Positions 8,352 to 16,455 of a stretch of DNA of 64,000 nt are shown here, piece by piece. The stretch's first letter is position 1, and every line of letters starts with the position of its first letter. The notes under the pieces were generated by a model that ran no database searches, was not told the DNA's origin, and saw only the letters and a list, made by a program, of their open reading frames with translations. Where the stretch lies: assembly GCA_018798825.1 (NCBI GenBank), contig CP076355.1, positions 1,022,001 to 1,086,000 on the forward strand, in the 5' to 3' direction. The translations under genes were made by a program, and so were the position numbers. Origin of the DNA: Ochrobactrum sp. BTU1. Lineage in GTDB: Bacteria > Pseudomonadota > Alphaproteobacteria > Rhizobiales > Rhizobiaceae.

Positions 8352-9713
8352 ATGCAAAATCAGATCGACAATGCGGGCGAAGGAAAAACAGAACTGAAAC
8401 GGGTGATGGGGCCCGGCCTTCTTTTACTTTTCATCATTGGCGACGTGTTGGGTACAGGCATCTATGCTTTGACAGGTGAAGTAGCGTCAGAAGTCGGTGG
8501 CGTTGTGTGGCTCCCCTTTCTCATCGCATTCGTGGTCGCGCTGCTAACGGCCTGCAGCTATCTTGAGCTTGTCACCAAGTATCCGCGCGCGGCTGGTGCA
8601 GCGCTCTATACGCACAAGGCCTTCGGCGTTCACTTCATCACCTTCCTTGTGGCTTTCGCGGTCATGTCTTCGGGCATTACCTCCGCATCCACGGCGTCAC
8701 GTGCTTTTGCTGCAAACTTCGAGGCATCCTTGGGTTTGGGTTTCGGTGAATGGGGCATACCGCTCATTGCAGTCGGCTTTATTGCACTGATTGCCGCAGT
8801 CAATTTACGCGGCGTTGGCGAGAGCGTAAAAATGAACGTGGTTCTCACCGTTGTCGAGGTTACAGGCCTGCTCATCATTATAGGCATCGGCCTATGGGCA
8901 ATCGCTGGCGGCCAAGGCGATGTATCACGTGCCTGGACTTTCGAGACGCCTGAAGGCAGCGGCTTTTTCTGGCCTGTCATCGCTGCAACTACGCTCGCCT
9001 TCTTCGCGATGGTCGGTTTTGAAGATTCGGTCAACATGGCTGAGGAATGCAAAGAACCAAGCCGCCTTTTCCCAAAAGTGCTCCTCACAGGCCTGGCCAT
9101 TACCGGCATTGTCTATGTGCTCGTTTCCATTTCGGCCATTACATTGGTTTCCGCCGCCGAGCTTGGTGAGGGCGACACCCCACTTCTCAAGGTCATTCAG
9201 GCTGGTGCACCCGGTTTCCCGATCGGCGTCTTTGCTCTTATAACCATGTTTGCCGTTGCCAACTCCGCATTGATCAACATGATGATGGCAAGTCGCCTTA
9301 TTTACGGTATGGCGCGTGAAGGCGTGGTGCCAGAAGTGTTGGGCAAGGTGCATAAGGGTCGCCGTACGCCGCATATTGCGATTATCTTCACTTCGCTGCT
9401 GGCGATTGGCCTCATTCTGTTTGCGGGTGGCGTTCCAGCGCTCGGAGGAACGACTGCATTGTTGCTTCTGTGCGTGTTCGCCGTGGTCAATGTCGCAGTG
9501 CTGGTTTTGAGCAACGACCATGTCGATCACAAGCATTTCCGCACGCCTACGATTTTGCCGATACTGGGTGCAATCAGCTGCTCATTCCTTGCTGGTCCCT
9601 GGACCGGACGCGATGCGGAACAATATGCTATTGCCGCTGTACTCCTCGGCATTGGCGTGGTGCTGTGGTTTGCGACGGTTCGCTATATGCGCGCCGCCAA
9701 CCAGCCTGCATAA
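8352..9713 (+). CDS. APC-superfamily amino acid permease
   Basis: 453 residues, about 12 hydrophobic segments. The first membrane helix has the APC substrate motif GDVLGTGIYALTGEVASEVG, and helix 6 has the FFAMVGFEDSVNMAEE stretch. AGGAGG is five bases before ATG 8352; a TTG directly upstream is in frame but less likely. The protein would import an amino acid or amine by proton symport across the inner membrane. No catabolic genes adjoin it, so the substrate cannot be inferred. Confidence 0.9.
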   Translation: MQNQIDNAGEGKTELKRVMGPGLLLLFIIGDVLGTGIYALTGEVASEVGGVVWLPFLIAFVVALLTACSYLELVTKYPRAAGAALYTHKAFGVHFITFLVAFAVMSSGITSASTASRAFAANFEASLGLGFGEWGIPLIAVGFIALIAAVNLRGVGESVKMNVVLTVVEVTGLLIIIGIGLWAIAGGQGDVSRAWTFETPEGSGFFWPVIAATTLAFFAMVGFEDSVNMAEECKEPSRLFPKVLLTGLAITGIVYVLVSISAITLVSAAELGEGDTPLLKVIQAGAPGFPIGVFALITMFAVANSALINMMMASRLIYGMAREGVVPEVLGKVHKGRRTPHIAIIFTSLLAIGLILFAGGVPALGGTTALLLLCVFAVVNVAVLVLSNDHVDHKHFRTPTILPILGAISCSFLAGPWTGRDAEQYAIAAVLLGIGVVLWFATVRYMRAANQPA

Positions 9714-9828
9714 CACCAAAACTCTATGTGGATGCCTCATGGAGTTCTGGTTAGCCCGAGTAGCGTTCGAAATTTCTCAAGGCGTGATGCGTCAGCATCT
9801 TTAGCCGCCTTGGTATAAGACACAGCTT

Positions 9829-10176
9829 TCAGACCTTCAGCTTTGATCCATTTGCCTGCATCCAGCAGGCAAGTGAATCAAGCGTATCACGCAGGGTTTT
9901 GCCTAACGGCGTCACCTCATATTCCACTCTTGGCGGCATTTCCGGATAAACGACGCGGGTAATCAACCCGCGCGTTTCAAACAACCGGAGCTGCCGCGTC
10001 AGTTCTTTCTGGGTAATGGGCGCGACAGCGCGCTGCAATTCACCAAAACGGATAGGACCATCCGTGACGATCAGCCGATACAGGATCGGTATCGCCCATT
10101 TTCCAGCAATCAGATTGACGAAATCAACCATGGGGCACCGACTGTCGGTGGACACCTCACTCGATATGTCACCCAT
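9829..10176 (-). CDS. HxlR-family transcriptional regulator
   Basis: 115 residues, normal size for HxlR winged-helix regulators. The N-terminal CPMVDFVNLIAGKWAIPILY is the family hallmark (Cys followed by the GKW motif), then FGELQRAV and TQKELTRQLRLFETRGLITR for the DNA-binding helix and VEYEVTPLGKTL for the wing. It is divergent from an SDR gene, with an operator-like palindrome between them, and probably controls it. The single Cys near the N-terminus is the usual redox or electrophile sensor in this family. Confidence 0.93.
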   Translation of the reverse strand: MGDISSEVSTDSRCPMVDFVNLIAGKWAIPILYRLIVTDGPIRFGELQRAVAPITQKELTRQLRLFETRGLITRVVYPEMPPRVEYEVTPLGKTLRDTLDSLACWMQANGSKLKV

Positions 10177-10209
10177 AGACGTGATCTCCAGATTAGAAAA
10201 TTATTCCTT

Positions 10210-10232
10210 TAGTACCAAATTGGTGCCTACTA
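10210..10232. promoter_or_regulatory. Candidate HxlR operator
   Basis: Nested palindrome in the 129-bp divergent gap: core ACCAA-A-TTGGT (10214-10224) inside outer arms TAGTA (10210) and TACTA (10228-10232). It overlaps likely promoter sequence of both genes. HxlR assignment is by position. Confidence 0.5.
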
Positions 10233-10305
10233 TACATTGGATACTAATGGACACAATGTCCTTTCTCCCGGAAGCGAAAATGCTTCGGCTGCAGAAAGGT
10301 GAATT

Positions 10306-11055
10306 ATGGGTCGTCTCGAAGGAAAATATACGCTTATCACAGGCGGTACGAGCGGTATCGGGCTTGAAACAGCCAGACAGTTCGCCCTTGAAGGGGCGAC
10401 CGTGGCCATTACAGGCCGGAAGGCGGTGGGTTTGGAAGCGGCTGCTCGCGAGCTGCCTGACAGTGTTCTAAAAATCCAAAGTGATTCAGGAGATGTTGCG
10501 GCGCAGGAGCAGCTTGCACAGGCGCTTGCAGAACAATGGCCGCGCCTGGATGCCCTTTACATAAATGCGGGCGACGTCACCCATAGCCCGCTGCAGGACT
10601 TTTCCGAAGAGGCCTATGACCGCCTGATGGCGATCAATCTGAAAGGGCCATTCTTTCTCATCAAAGCGTTGCTACCGCTTTTTGCCAATCCCTCATCCGT
10701 CATCCTGTGCGGATCGGCCAGCGCACATATCGGCTTACCGCAAAGCAGTGTCTATGCTGCCAGCAAGGCGGGGATTCTTTCGCTCGCACGGACACTTTCC
10801 GGCGAGCTTGTCGATCGCGGCATTCGTGTAAATGGTCTGAGCCCCGGCCCGACTGAAACGCCGGCTTTTGGCAAGCTGGGACTTGCTGCCGATGAAGAAG
10901 AAGCCTTGCGTGCGGATATACGCAAGCTCGTGCCAATTGGACGGATGGGCAAGCCCGTCGAGCTTGCGAAAGCTGCGGTGTTTCTTGCCTCCGATGAATC
11001 GACCTTCGTTGTCGGTTCGGAAATTCAGGTCGACGGCGGTGTGAGCAACCTTTGA
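10306..11055 (+). CDS. SDR-family NAD(P)-dependent oxidoreductase
   Basis: 249 residues, classical short-chain dehydrogenase. Cofactor motif TGGTSGIG (about residues 12-19), NAG motif in INAGDV, catalytic Ser in CGSASAH, Y-A-A-S-K active site, and C-terminal substrate-loop GLSPGPTETPAF. Divergent from the HxlR regulator; related HxlR/SDR pairs respond to quinones or aldehydes, but the substrate here is unknown. Confidence 0.92.
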   Translation: MGRLEGKYTLITGGTSGIGLETARQFALEGATVAITGRKAVGLEAAARELPDSVLKIQSDSGDVAAQEQLAQALAEQWPRLDALYINAGDVTHSPLQDFSEEAYDRLMAINLKGPFFLIKALLPLFANPSSVILCGSASAHIGLPQSSVYAASKAGILSLARTLSGELVDRGIRVNGLSPGPTETPAFGKLGLAADEEEALRADIRKLVPIGRMGKPVELAKAAVFLASDESTFVVGSEIQVDGGVSNL

Positions 11056-11065
11056 ACGATTGAAC

Positions 11066-11102
11066 GCCGGGCGCATTCAAGTGATTGACAATGCGTCCCG
11101 GC
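11066..11102 (+). terminator. Strong hairpin after the SDR gene
   Basis: Arms GCCGGGCGCATT (11066-11077) and AATGCGTCCCGGC (11090-11102) pair with a single bulged T. No T-run follows, so it may stabilise the 3' end or terminate weakly. Confidence 0.5.
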
Positions 11103-11266
11103 AGGAATAGCAAGGCACCATGATTAAAGCGCTCATCAACACCCGGTCTTATTACGCCCCGCTCATATAGCGGTGGTTTTGCTTTGTCATAGTTCAACCG
11201 CTGCATTGCCAGCGGTTTAGTTTGAAGACGGTGCCTCTGGCGATCCAGCCATTCAGGGGTCAGTCT

Positions 11267-12034
11267 ATGTCTTTCGACGAAAATCATCAGCAAAAAACAA
11301 TCGGCATTATCGGCTTTGGTGCATTCGGGCAGCTTATCGCCCGTTACCTCAGCCCTTATTACCGGCTGTATGCTTATGATCCTGTCGCCAGACTGGATAA
11401 TGTTGCAGGCGCTCTCTCCGTAACACTTGCGACAATCGAAGATACAGCCGGTTGCGACATCGTTATTCTGGCAACACCCGTATCAACCCTTGAAGGCGTT
11501 GTTAGAGCTATCGCGCCGCATCTGCGGCCCGGCGCGCTGATTATGGATGTCGGATCGGTGAAGGTTGGCCCCACCAAAATCATGCTCAATGGCCTGCCGG
11601 ATTATGTCGATATTGTCGCCACGCACCCGTTGTTTGGTCCGCAAAGCGCACGCAACGGGATCGCTGGTCTGAAGATTGCCATTTGCCCGGTTCGCGGCAG
11701 GCAAGCGCTTCGCATCGGCGCATTCTTGCGCAAGCAACTGGCACTTGATGTGATTATGACAACGCCCGAAGACCATGATCGCGATGCGGCCATGGTTCAG
11801 GGGCTCACGCATCTGATCGCTAAAGTGCTGGTGCAGATGGAGCCGTTGCCAACGCGTATGACGACGAAGAGCTTCGATCTCATCATGCAGGCAGTCGGCA
11901 TGGTGCGCCATGATGCACCAGAGGTTTTCCATGCCATCGAACGTGCAAATGATTTTGCACCGCAAATTCGTCAGCGCTTTTTTGAACTGGCTGCTAATCT
12001 GAATGAAGAGCTCAGCCGAGTCTCTCAAGCATGA
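11267..12034 (+). CDS. TyrA-like prephenate/arogenate dehydrogenase family protein
   Basis: 255 residues from ATG 11267, preceded by AGGGG. The N-terminal Rossmann motif IGIIGFGAFGQLIARYL is followed by DVGSVKVGP and the family sequence ATHPLFGPQSA, which carries the conserved His of prephenate/arogenate dehydrogenases. Shorter than full TyrA, with a compact helical C-terminus. Such proteins oxidatively decarboxylate prephenate or arogenate to the tyrosine precursor; whether this one is the main TyrA or a paralogue cannot be told. An in-frame ATG at 11222 exists but lacks a ribosome site. Confidence 0.85.
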   Translation: MSFDENHQQKTIGIIGFGAFGQLIARYLSPYYRLYAYDPVARLDNVAGALSVTLATIEDTAGCDIVILATPVSTLEGVVRAIAPHLRPGALIMDVGSVKVGPTKIMLNGLPDYVDIVATHPLFGPQSARNGIAGLKIAICPVRGRQALRIGAFLRKQLALDVIMTTPEDHDRDAAMVQGLTHLIAKVLVQMEPLPTRMTTKSFDLIMQAVGMVRHDAPEVFHAIERANDFAPQIRQRFFELAANLNEELSRVSQA

Positions 12035-12040
12035 CTAGAG

Positions 12041-12077
12041 CGACCTTTATGCGCCCCTTTTGGGCACATAAAGGTCG
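12041..12077 (+). terminator. Long inverted repeat after the TyrA-like gene
   Basis: Arms CGACCTTTATGCGCCC (12041) and GGGCACATAAAGGTCG (to 12077) form a 16-bp stem with one mismatch and a five-base loop. No T-run follows directly. It may be a terminator or a dispersed intergenic repeat unit. Confidence 0.6.
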
Positions 12078-12183
12078 ATCTAACACTTTATATTTACAGC
12101 ATAATTTTATCTTAAACTGATTCAAGTTTAAGGAATTCTGCTGTATGGCGTCCTGTTCCAAAGCAATAATGGAAGTTGAAATC

Positions 12184-12531
12184 ATGTATCGCGATACACT
12201 TTACCTTTTGCAGCCGGGGTTTGAAGACCCGGCCTATCCCGGACAAAAATTCTATTGCGAGCATTGCGCCTTGATGGAAGGGGTTCTGGCTTCCTTTCCC
12301 GAACTCGGGAAAGACCTCGACATCAAGCGGATCGCCTGGCCGCGTCCAAGGCATGAAGTCATTGCTCTTGTGGGGGAAGAAAACCAGTCATTACCTTTGT
12401 TCATATTGACGAAAGGTGATCGCTCGTTCCATCAGACCGGCGAGAATGAAGGCAATGCTTTCGTTTCGGACAAAGACGCTATTCTCGCAGTTCTTGCCGA
12501 GCGGCATGGTTTCCCCAATCCGCATCCATAA
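12184..12531 (+). CDS. DUF3088 family protein
   Basis: 115 residues from ATG 12184. An in-frame ATG at 12145 adds 13 residues without family character. The sequence has the DUF3088 look: YLLQPGFEDP, then C-E-H-C (FYCEHCALMEG), a WPRPRHEV stretch and SLPLFILTKG. The Cys-x-x-Cys in a thioredoxin-like arrangement suggests a thioredoxin-fold protein, as known families with this layout are. The next gene, DUF523, starts 15 bases on, so they form a pair. Confidence 0.75.
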   Translation: MYRDTLYLLQPGFEDPAYPGQKFYCEHCALMEGVLASFPELGKDLDIKRIAWPRPRHEVIALVGEENQSLPLFILTKGDRSFHQTGENEGNAFVSDKDAILAVLAERHGFPNPHP

Positions 12532-12546
12532 TCAAAGGTTCACACC

Positions 12547-13041
12547 ATGAGCGGCAAAATACTGATCAGCGCCTGCCTTGCGGGTCATCCAGTCCGTTAC
12601 AACGGATCGGCAAAGCCGCTTGCACATCCGCTTGTCGATAAATGGCGTGCCGAAGGGCGACTCGTGACAGTTTGCCCCGAATTGATGGCGGGATTCAGCG
12701 TGCCGCGCCTCCCTGCAGAAATCGCTGCGGGAGGCGATGGTGAATCCGTTCTTTCCGGGAAAGGCCGCGTCATTGAAGAAACCGGCGGCGATGTAACCGC
12801 ACAATTTGTCGCCGGTGCTCGGGCAGCACTTGCCGTGGCACAAGCAAATGATTGCCGCTTTGCTCTGTTAATCGATGGTAGCCCGTCTTGCGGCAGTCGC
12901 ACGATCTATGATGGCAAATTCATCGGCCAGAAGCATTCTGGTGCCGGTGTCACTGCCACTCTTCTTCGCGGCCATGGCATTGAGGTTTTCGCAGATACGG
13001 AAATCGAAGACCTTTGTATTCGTCTGCAAGCCTTAACTTAG
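12547..13041 (+). CDS. DUF523 protein, possible Fe-S thiouracil desulfidase family
   Basis: 164 residues. Conserved cysteines sit in ISACLAGHPVRYNG, VTVCPELMAGF and DGSPSCGSRTIYDG, the three Cys positions of the DUF523/TudS family, in which they bind a [4Fe-4S] cluster. TudS-type members remove sulfur from thiouracil or thiouridine. Forms a two-gene unit with the DUF3088 gene upstream. Its stop overlaps the stop of the convergent LysR gene by nine bases. Confidence 0.85.
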   Translation: MSGKILISACLAGHPVRYNGSAKPLAHPLVDKWRAEGRLVTVCPELMAGFSVPRLPAEIAAGGDGESVLSGKGRVIEETGGDVTAQFVAGARAALAVAQANDCRFALLIDGSPSCGSRTIYDGKFIGQKHSGAGVTATLLRGHGIEVFADTEIEDLCIRLQALT

Positions 13042-13914
13042 TTCACCCAAAATCCACTCACGAAAAGCCCGGACTTTGGGCATGTTCTTTCGCGCTTTGG
13101 GATAGACCAGCCAATAGGCCTGTCCATCATCGCAAAGAAGATCAAAGGGTTGAATCAATTGCCCTGATGCCAGTTCAGCCGCATGAAACGCAGGCGTCAG
13201 AATACCCACGCCTTGCCCGGCTGCAGCGGCTCGCCCTTCCAGATGCTGCGCGCCATACCGGCTGAATGCGTTGCCCTTGATGTCGGGGGTTTCAATTCCG
13301 GCAGCCTTATACCAGATTTTCCACCATGGATCAGTGGGGTCAACGGCGCGAAGACGCAACAGGTCAGCCGGTTCTTTAATACCTCCGACCGACTCAATAA
13401 GCTTGGGACTGAGCATCGGCGAAAACTGCGCTTTAATCAGCTCATGTGAGATCATGCCGGGCCATTCACCACGCCCGCTGCGTATGGCCATATCGACATT
13501 TGAGGTTGCGAAATCGACCATATCATTCGATGTATCCAGCCGTACAGCCAGCGCCGGATGCCGCATCTGAAACGATCCTAATCGCTGCACGAGCCAGTTT
13601 GACGCAAAGGTCACCACAGCGCTGATCGTCAAAACGCCCTGTGTATCTTCGCGTGCCGATGCAAAGGCGGCCCTCATGGTTTCAAATGCGTCATTGATCG
13701 CAGGAGCGAGACGCTTGCCCAGTTCGGTCAATTCCACCTGGCGCGGCTTTCGCAGAAAGAGCGGTGCGCCGACACGCTCTTCCAGCAATTTTATCTGATA
13801 GCTGACGGCAGCCTGAGTCATTCCAAGCTCTTCCGCAGCCCGCGTAAAGCTTGCATGGCGGGAAGCGGATTCAAAAACACGAATGGCTGAGAGCGGCGGT
13901 AAGGGCGACGTCAT
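13033..13914 (-). CDS. LysR-family regulator, GcvA-like
   Basis: 293 residues from the ATG at 13914, ten bases after AAGGAGGA; upstream in-frame codons would overlap that site. N-terminal helix-turn-helix: PLPPLSAIRVFESASRHASFTRAAEELGMTQAAVSYQIKLLE, of the GcvA subgroup. The C-terminal co-inducer domain follows (SPMLSPKL, DPTDPWWKIW). Divergent from a DUF1127-like small gene with 140 bp between, which is its most likely target. Confidence 0.93.
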   Translation of the reverse strand: MTSPLPPLSAIRVFESASRHASFTRAAEELGMTQAAVSYQIKLLEERVGAPLFLRKPRQVELTELGKRLAPAINDAFETMRAAFASAREDTQGVLTISAVVTFASNWLVQRLGSFQMRHPALAVRLDTSNDMVDFATSNVDMAIRSGRGEWPGMISHELIKAQFSPMLSPKLIESVGGIKEPADLLRLRAVDPTDPWWKIWYKAAGIETPDIKGNAFSRYGAQHLEGRAAAAGQGVGILTPAFHAAELASGQLIQPFDLLCDDGQAYWLVYPKARKNMPKVRAFREWILGELS

Positions 13915-14054
13915 AATACATAAGTCCTCCTTATGCATCATAATCGACGTTCAATTGGAAAACAACGCGTTTTTCCGCCATAACTATAGGCACAGTTTAA
14001 CCGACAGCCCAGCCTCCCACTAGGCTCTAAGCTCAGAAAAAATCGAGATCGACC

Positions 14055-14276
14055 ATGCGTGATGTTGAGATCAACTCATCAGCGATTGCCGTTGTTTGCC
14101 CTGAAAAAATCGCGTCTTCCGGCCTGCGTGCGTGGATTGCACGCTTGTTCAAGCGGAAGCCGAGCCATTACGTCATCAGCGAAAATTCGCCGGAATATCT
14201 GCTGCGCGATGTGGGGATCAAAGAAGGACGACCATCCCGCTTTGACCCTGCAGGACACAAGCTGCCTGAATGGTGA
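14055..14276 (+). CDS. DUF1127-like small protein (73 aa)
   Basis: The basic middle (WIARLFKRKPSHY) and C-terminal ENSPEYLLRDVGIKEGRP resemble DUF1127 proteins, small Arg-rich proteins common in alphaproteobacteria; in Brucella and Agrobacterium several are controlled by LysR regulators or bind RNA. Divergent from a LysR gene. The start is the first ATG; ribosome site GAGAT weak. Confidence 0.6.
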   Translation: MRDVEINSSAIAVVCPEKIASSGLRAWIARLFKRKPSHYVISENSPEYLLRDVGIKEGRPSRFDPAGHKLPEW

Positions 14277-14296
14277 AAATTATCTGTTTTTATGCA

Positions 14297-14331
14297 TTTC
14301 CAGCAAAACCGCTTCGCACTTTTGCTGGAAA
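14297..14331. repeat. Hairpin repeat, copy 1 (likely bidirectional terminator)
   Basis: Arms TTTCCAGCAAAA (14297-14308) and TTTTGCTGGAAA (14320-14331) with loop CCGCTTCGCAC. The following GCTTTTA supplies the stop codon of the GntR gene on the other strand. A second copy with a decayed left arm is at 36599-36646. Confidence 0.8.
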
Positions 14332-14336
14332 CGCTT

Positions 14337-15002
14337 TTAGCCGCTAACCACCGCAAAGCCACGCGCTTTCAAACCCCGCCGGTCCTCGCGCAGATTGTCG
14401 ATCAGGCGTGACCGGCTTCCTCCAAGATGCGATGCCATCAGAGCTGTCGCTTGCGACGCATCTCCTTCCCGCACTGCATCAAGAATAGCGCGATGCTGCT
14501 GCCACGCACGCGCCAGCGCGTCCGCGTCGCGCACTTCAAGCCAGCGCGCGCGTGACAGCCGCTGCATAGCATCGCGGACACCACGGCTCAGAAATTCATT
14601 GCCGGAAAGTCGCGCGAGTTCGATGTGAAAATCCATACCCACACGATGCCATTCCTCGCGTGTGCTTGTGGCATCGCAACTGTTGAGCATTTCGGCAATT
14701 GCCTCCACACCACTGCGATCTTCCATCGCGCAAGTGACGTTGAGGGCGGCAATCTCCAGCGCCTCGCGATAAACGCCGACCTGTTCAATCTCGGCGAGAT
14801 TGATCGGTGAAACAGTCCAGCCGCGCCCTTCCCGCCCGACAAGCCCTTCCGCCTCAAGACGCAAAAGCGCTGCGCGGATCGGCGTGCGTGAAGCATTAAA
14901 CTGCGCTTCGATCCAGCGTTCGGTCAGCCGCTCGCCCGGCCCCAGTTCAAGGCCGAGGATCATATCACGTAGCTGTTCTTCGACTTGACGCATCTGTGAC
15001 AT
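14337..15002 (-). CDS. GntR-family regulator, FadR/FCD subgroup
   Basis: 221 residues from ATG at 15002, which has GAGGG four bases upstream. Winged helix: ERLTERWIEAQFNASRTPIRAALLRLEAEGLV; then the all-helical FCD ligand domain with acidic and His metal ligands (GMDFHIELARLSGN). Divergent from an MFS transporter with a palindromic operator in between. Ligand unknown, often a carboxylic acid in this group. Confidence 0.92.
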   Translation of the reverse strand: MSQMRQVEEQLRDMILGLELGPGERLTERWIEAQFNASRTPIRAALLRLEAEGLVGREGRGWTVSPINLAEIEQVGVYREALEIAALNVTCAMEDRSGVEAIAEMLNSCDATSTREEWHRVGMDFHIELARLSGNEFLSRGVRDAMQRLSRARWLEVRDADALARAWQQHRAILDAVREGDASQATALMASHLGGSRSRLIDNLREDRRGLKARGFAVVSG

Positions 15003-15063
15003 TGGACCCTCAATAATTCTGGCGCGCAACTAATTGACAAGCCGTCAGGACAGGCGCATGTGT

Positions 15064-15095
15064 GTATTCCGTTTTGGTATCCCAAAATGGCATAC
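15064..15095. promoter_or_regulatory. Candidate GntR operator
   Basis: Arms GTATTCCGTTTTGG (15064-15077) and CCAAAATGGCATAC (15082-15095), 12 of 14 positions complementary, spacer TATC. It lies between the divergent GntR and MFS genes. Confidence 0.65.
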
Positions 15096-15128
15096 AATGC
15101 AATCACGCATAAAAACACGGAACACAGC

Positions 15129-16403
15129 ATGAGCACCCAGCACGCCACAAGCGGCGGCAAGGCTACAATCAATGCGGATGCGAAGAACGCGACCGTCACA
15201 GACGAAATTCACGAACGCTACTGGAAGCAGAACCTTCTCATCTGCTTGATCGGTTCGTTCACCACGCTCGTTGCCATGTCGCTGCTTCTGCCGTTCCTAC
15301 CGCTTTATGTTGAACAATTGGGCGTCGCCGATCATGCCGCTATCGTGCAATGGTCCGGCATTGCCTATGGCGCGACCTTTCTCGCAGCCGCGATTGTAGC
15401 TCCGTTCTGGGGCAAGCTCGGCGATCTTTATGGCCGCAAGCTGATGCTGATCCGGGCGAGCCTTGGCATGGCTATTGCCATGTCGCTGATGGGCATGGTC
15501 ACAGATATCTGGCAGCTCGTCGCACTCCGCCTGTTCGTCGGGATTGCAGGCGGCTATTCGTCCGGCTCCATGATCCTCGTCGCGACCCAGACACCAAAGG
15601 ATAAGACCGGCTGGGCGCTCGGCGCACTTTCTGCCGGCATCATGGCAGGCAATCTGGCTGGGCCTCTGCTGGGTGGCGCGCTTCCACCGCTGATAGGCAT
15701 CCGCGCAACCTTCTGGCTGGCTGGCAGCGTGATCTTCCTGACCTTCCTTGCAACGACATTTCTGATCCGCGAAGATCGCAAACCACCCAAGCGAAACAAG
15801 GAACAAAAGAAGCAATCGATATGGGCAGCGGTTCCCGACCGCAGACCCGTCGTTGCCATGCTTGCGACCGGCATGTTGTTGATGTTCGCCAATATGTCGA
15901 TCGAACCGATCATCACAGTCTATGTCATGCAGCTCATGGATGACCAGACCAAGGTCACTCTGATTTCCGGTGTCGTGATGGCAGCAGCAGCGCTCGGCAG
16001 CATCCTGTCGGCCTCTCGTCTTGGCCGTCTGGCAGATCGTATCGGTCATACCCGTGTTATCACTGGCGCTTTGGCGATTGCCGCAATCCTGCTGATTCCG
16101 CAGGCTTTCGTAACCGAAGCCTGGCAGCTGATCGGTTTACGCTTCCTTATGGGCTTGGCTCTGGGCGGCCTTTTACCTTGCATCAGCAGCGTCATCCGGC
16201 ACAATGTGCCTGACCGTGTTGCAGGCAGCGTGCTTGGCCTCTCTGTTTCAGCCCAATATGTCGGGCAGGTTGCGGGTCCGGTCGCCGGTGGCTTTGTCGG
16301 TGGACGCATGGGTATGCCGTGGGTGTTTATCGGCACCTGTCTCTTGATGGCGATGGGCGCGCTTTATAACTGGATGGTTTTACGCAGGGCTTCACAGAAC
16401 TGA
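15129..16403 (+). CDS. MFS transporter, DHA1 (drug:H+ antiporter-type)
   Basis: 424 residues from ATG 15129. About 12 membrane segments; between segments 2 and 3 is the MFS motif GKLGDLYGRKLMLI (motif A) and its second-half counterpart RLGRLADRIGHTRV. Antiporter motif-C-like glycines occur in LSAGIMAGNLAGPLLGG. Long polar N-terminus of about 38 residues. An upstream ATG at 15060 would overlap the operator, so it is rejected. Probably controlled by the divergent GntR regulator. Substrate unknown. Confidence 0.9.
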   Translation: MSTQHATSGGKATINADAKNATVTDEIHERYWKQNLLICLIGSFTTLVAMSLLLPFLPLYVEQLGVADHAAIVQWSGIAYGATFLAAAIVAPFWGKLGDLYGRKLMLIRASLGMAIAMSLMGMVTDIWQLVALRLFVGIAGGYSSGSMILVATQTPKDKTGWALGALSAGIMAGNLAGPLLGGALPPLIGIRATFWLAGSVIFLTFLATTFLIREDRKPPKRNKEQKKQSIWAAVPDRRPVVAMLATGMLLMFANMSIEPIITVYVMQLMDDQTKVTLISGVVMAAAALGSILSASRLGRLADRIGHTRVITGALAIAAILLIPQAFVTEAWQLIGLRFLMGLALGGLLPCISSVIRHNVPDRVAGSVLGLSVSAQYVGQVAGPVAGGFVGGRMGMPWVFIGTCLLMAMGALYNWMVLRRASQN

Positions 16404-16455
16404 CGTATGGCGGGAATAGTAAACCCAACAATTGAGTCCTTTTTGAAAGTCTGAC

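Noticed and set aside
8097..8357. 86-codon minus-strand frame in a gene-free stretch
   Set aside because: No ribosome site, no recognisable features, and it overlaps the permease ribosome site.
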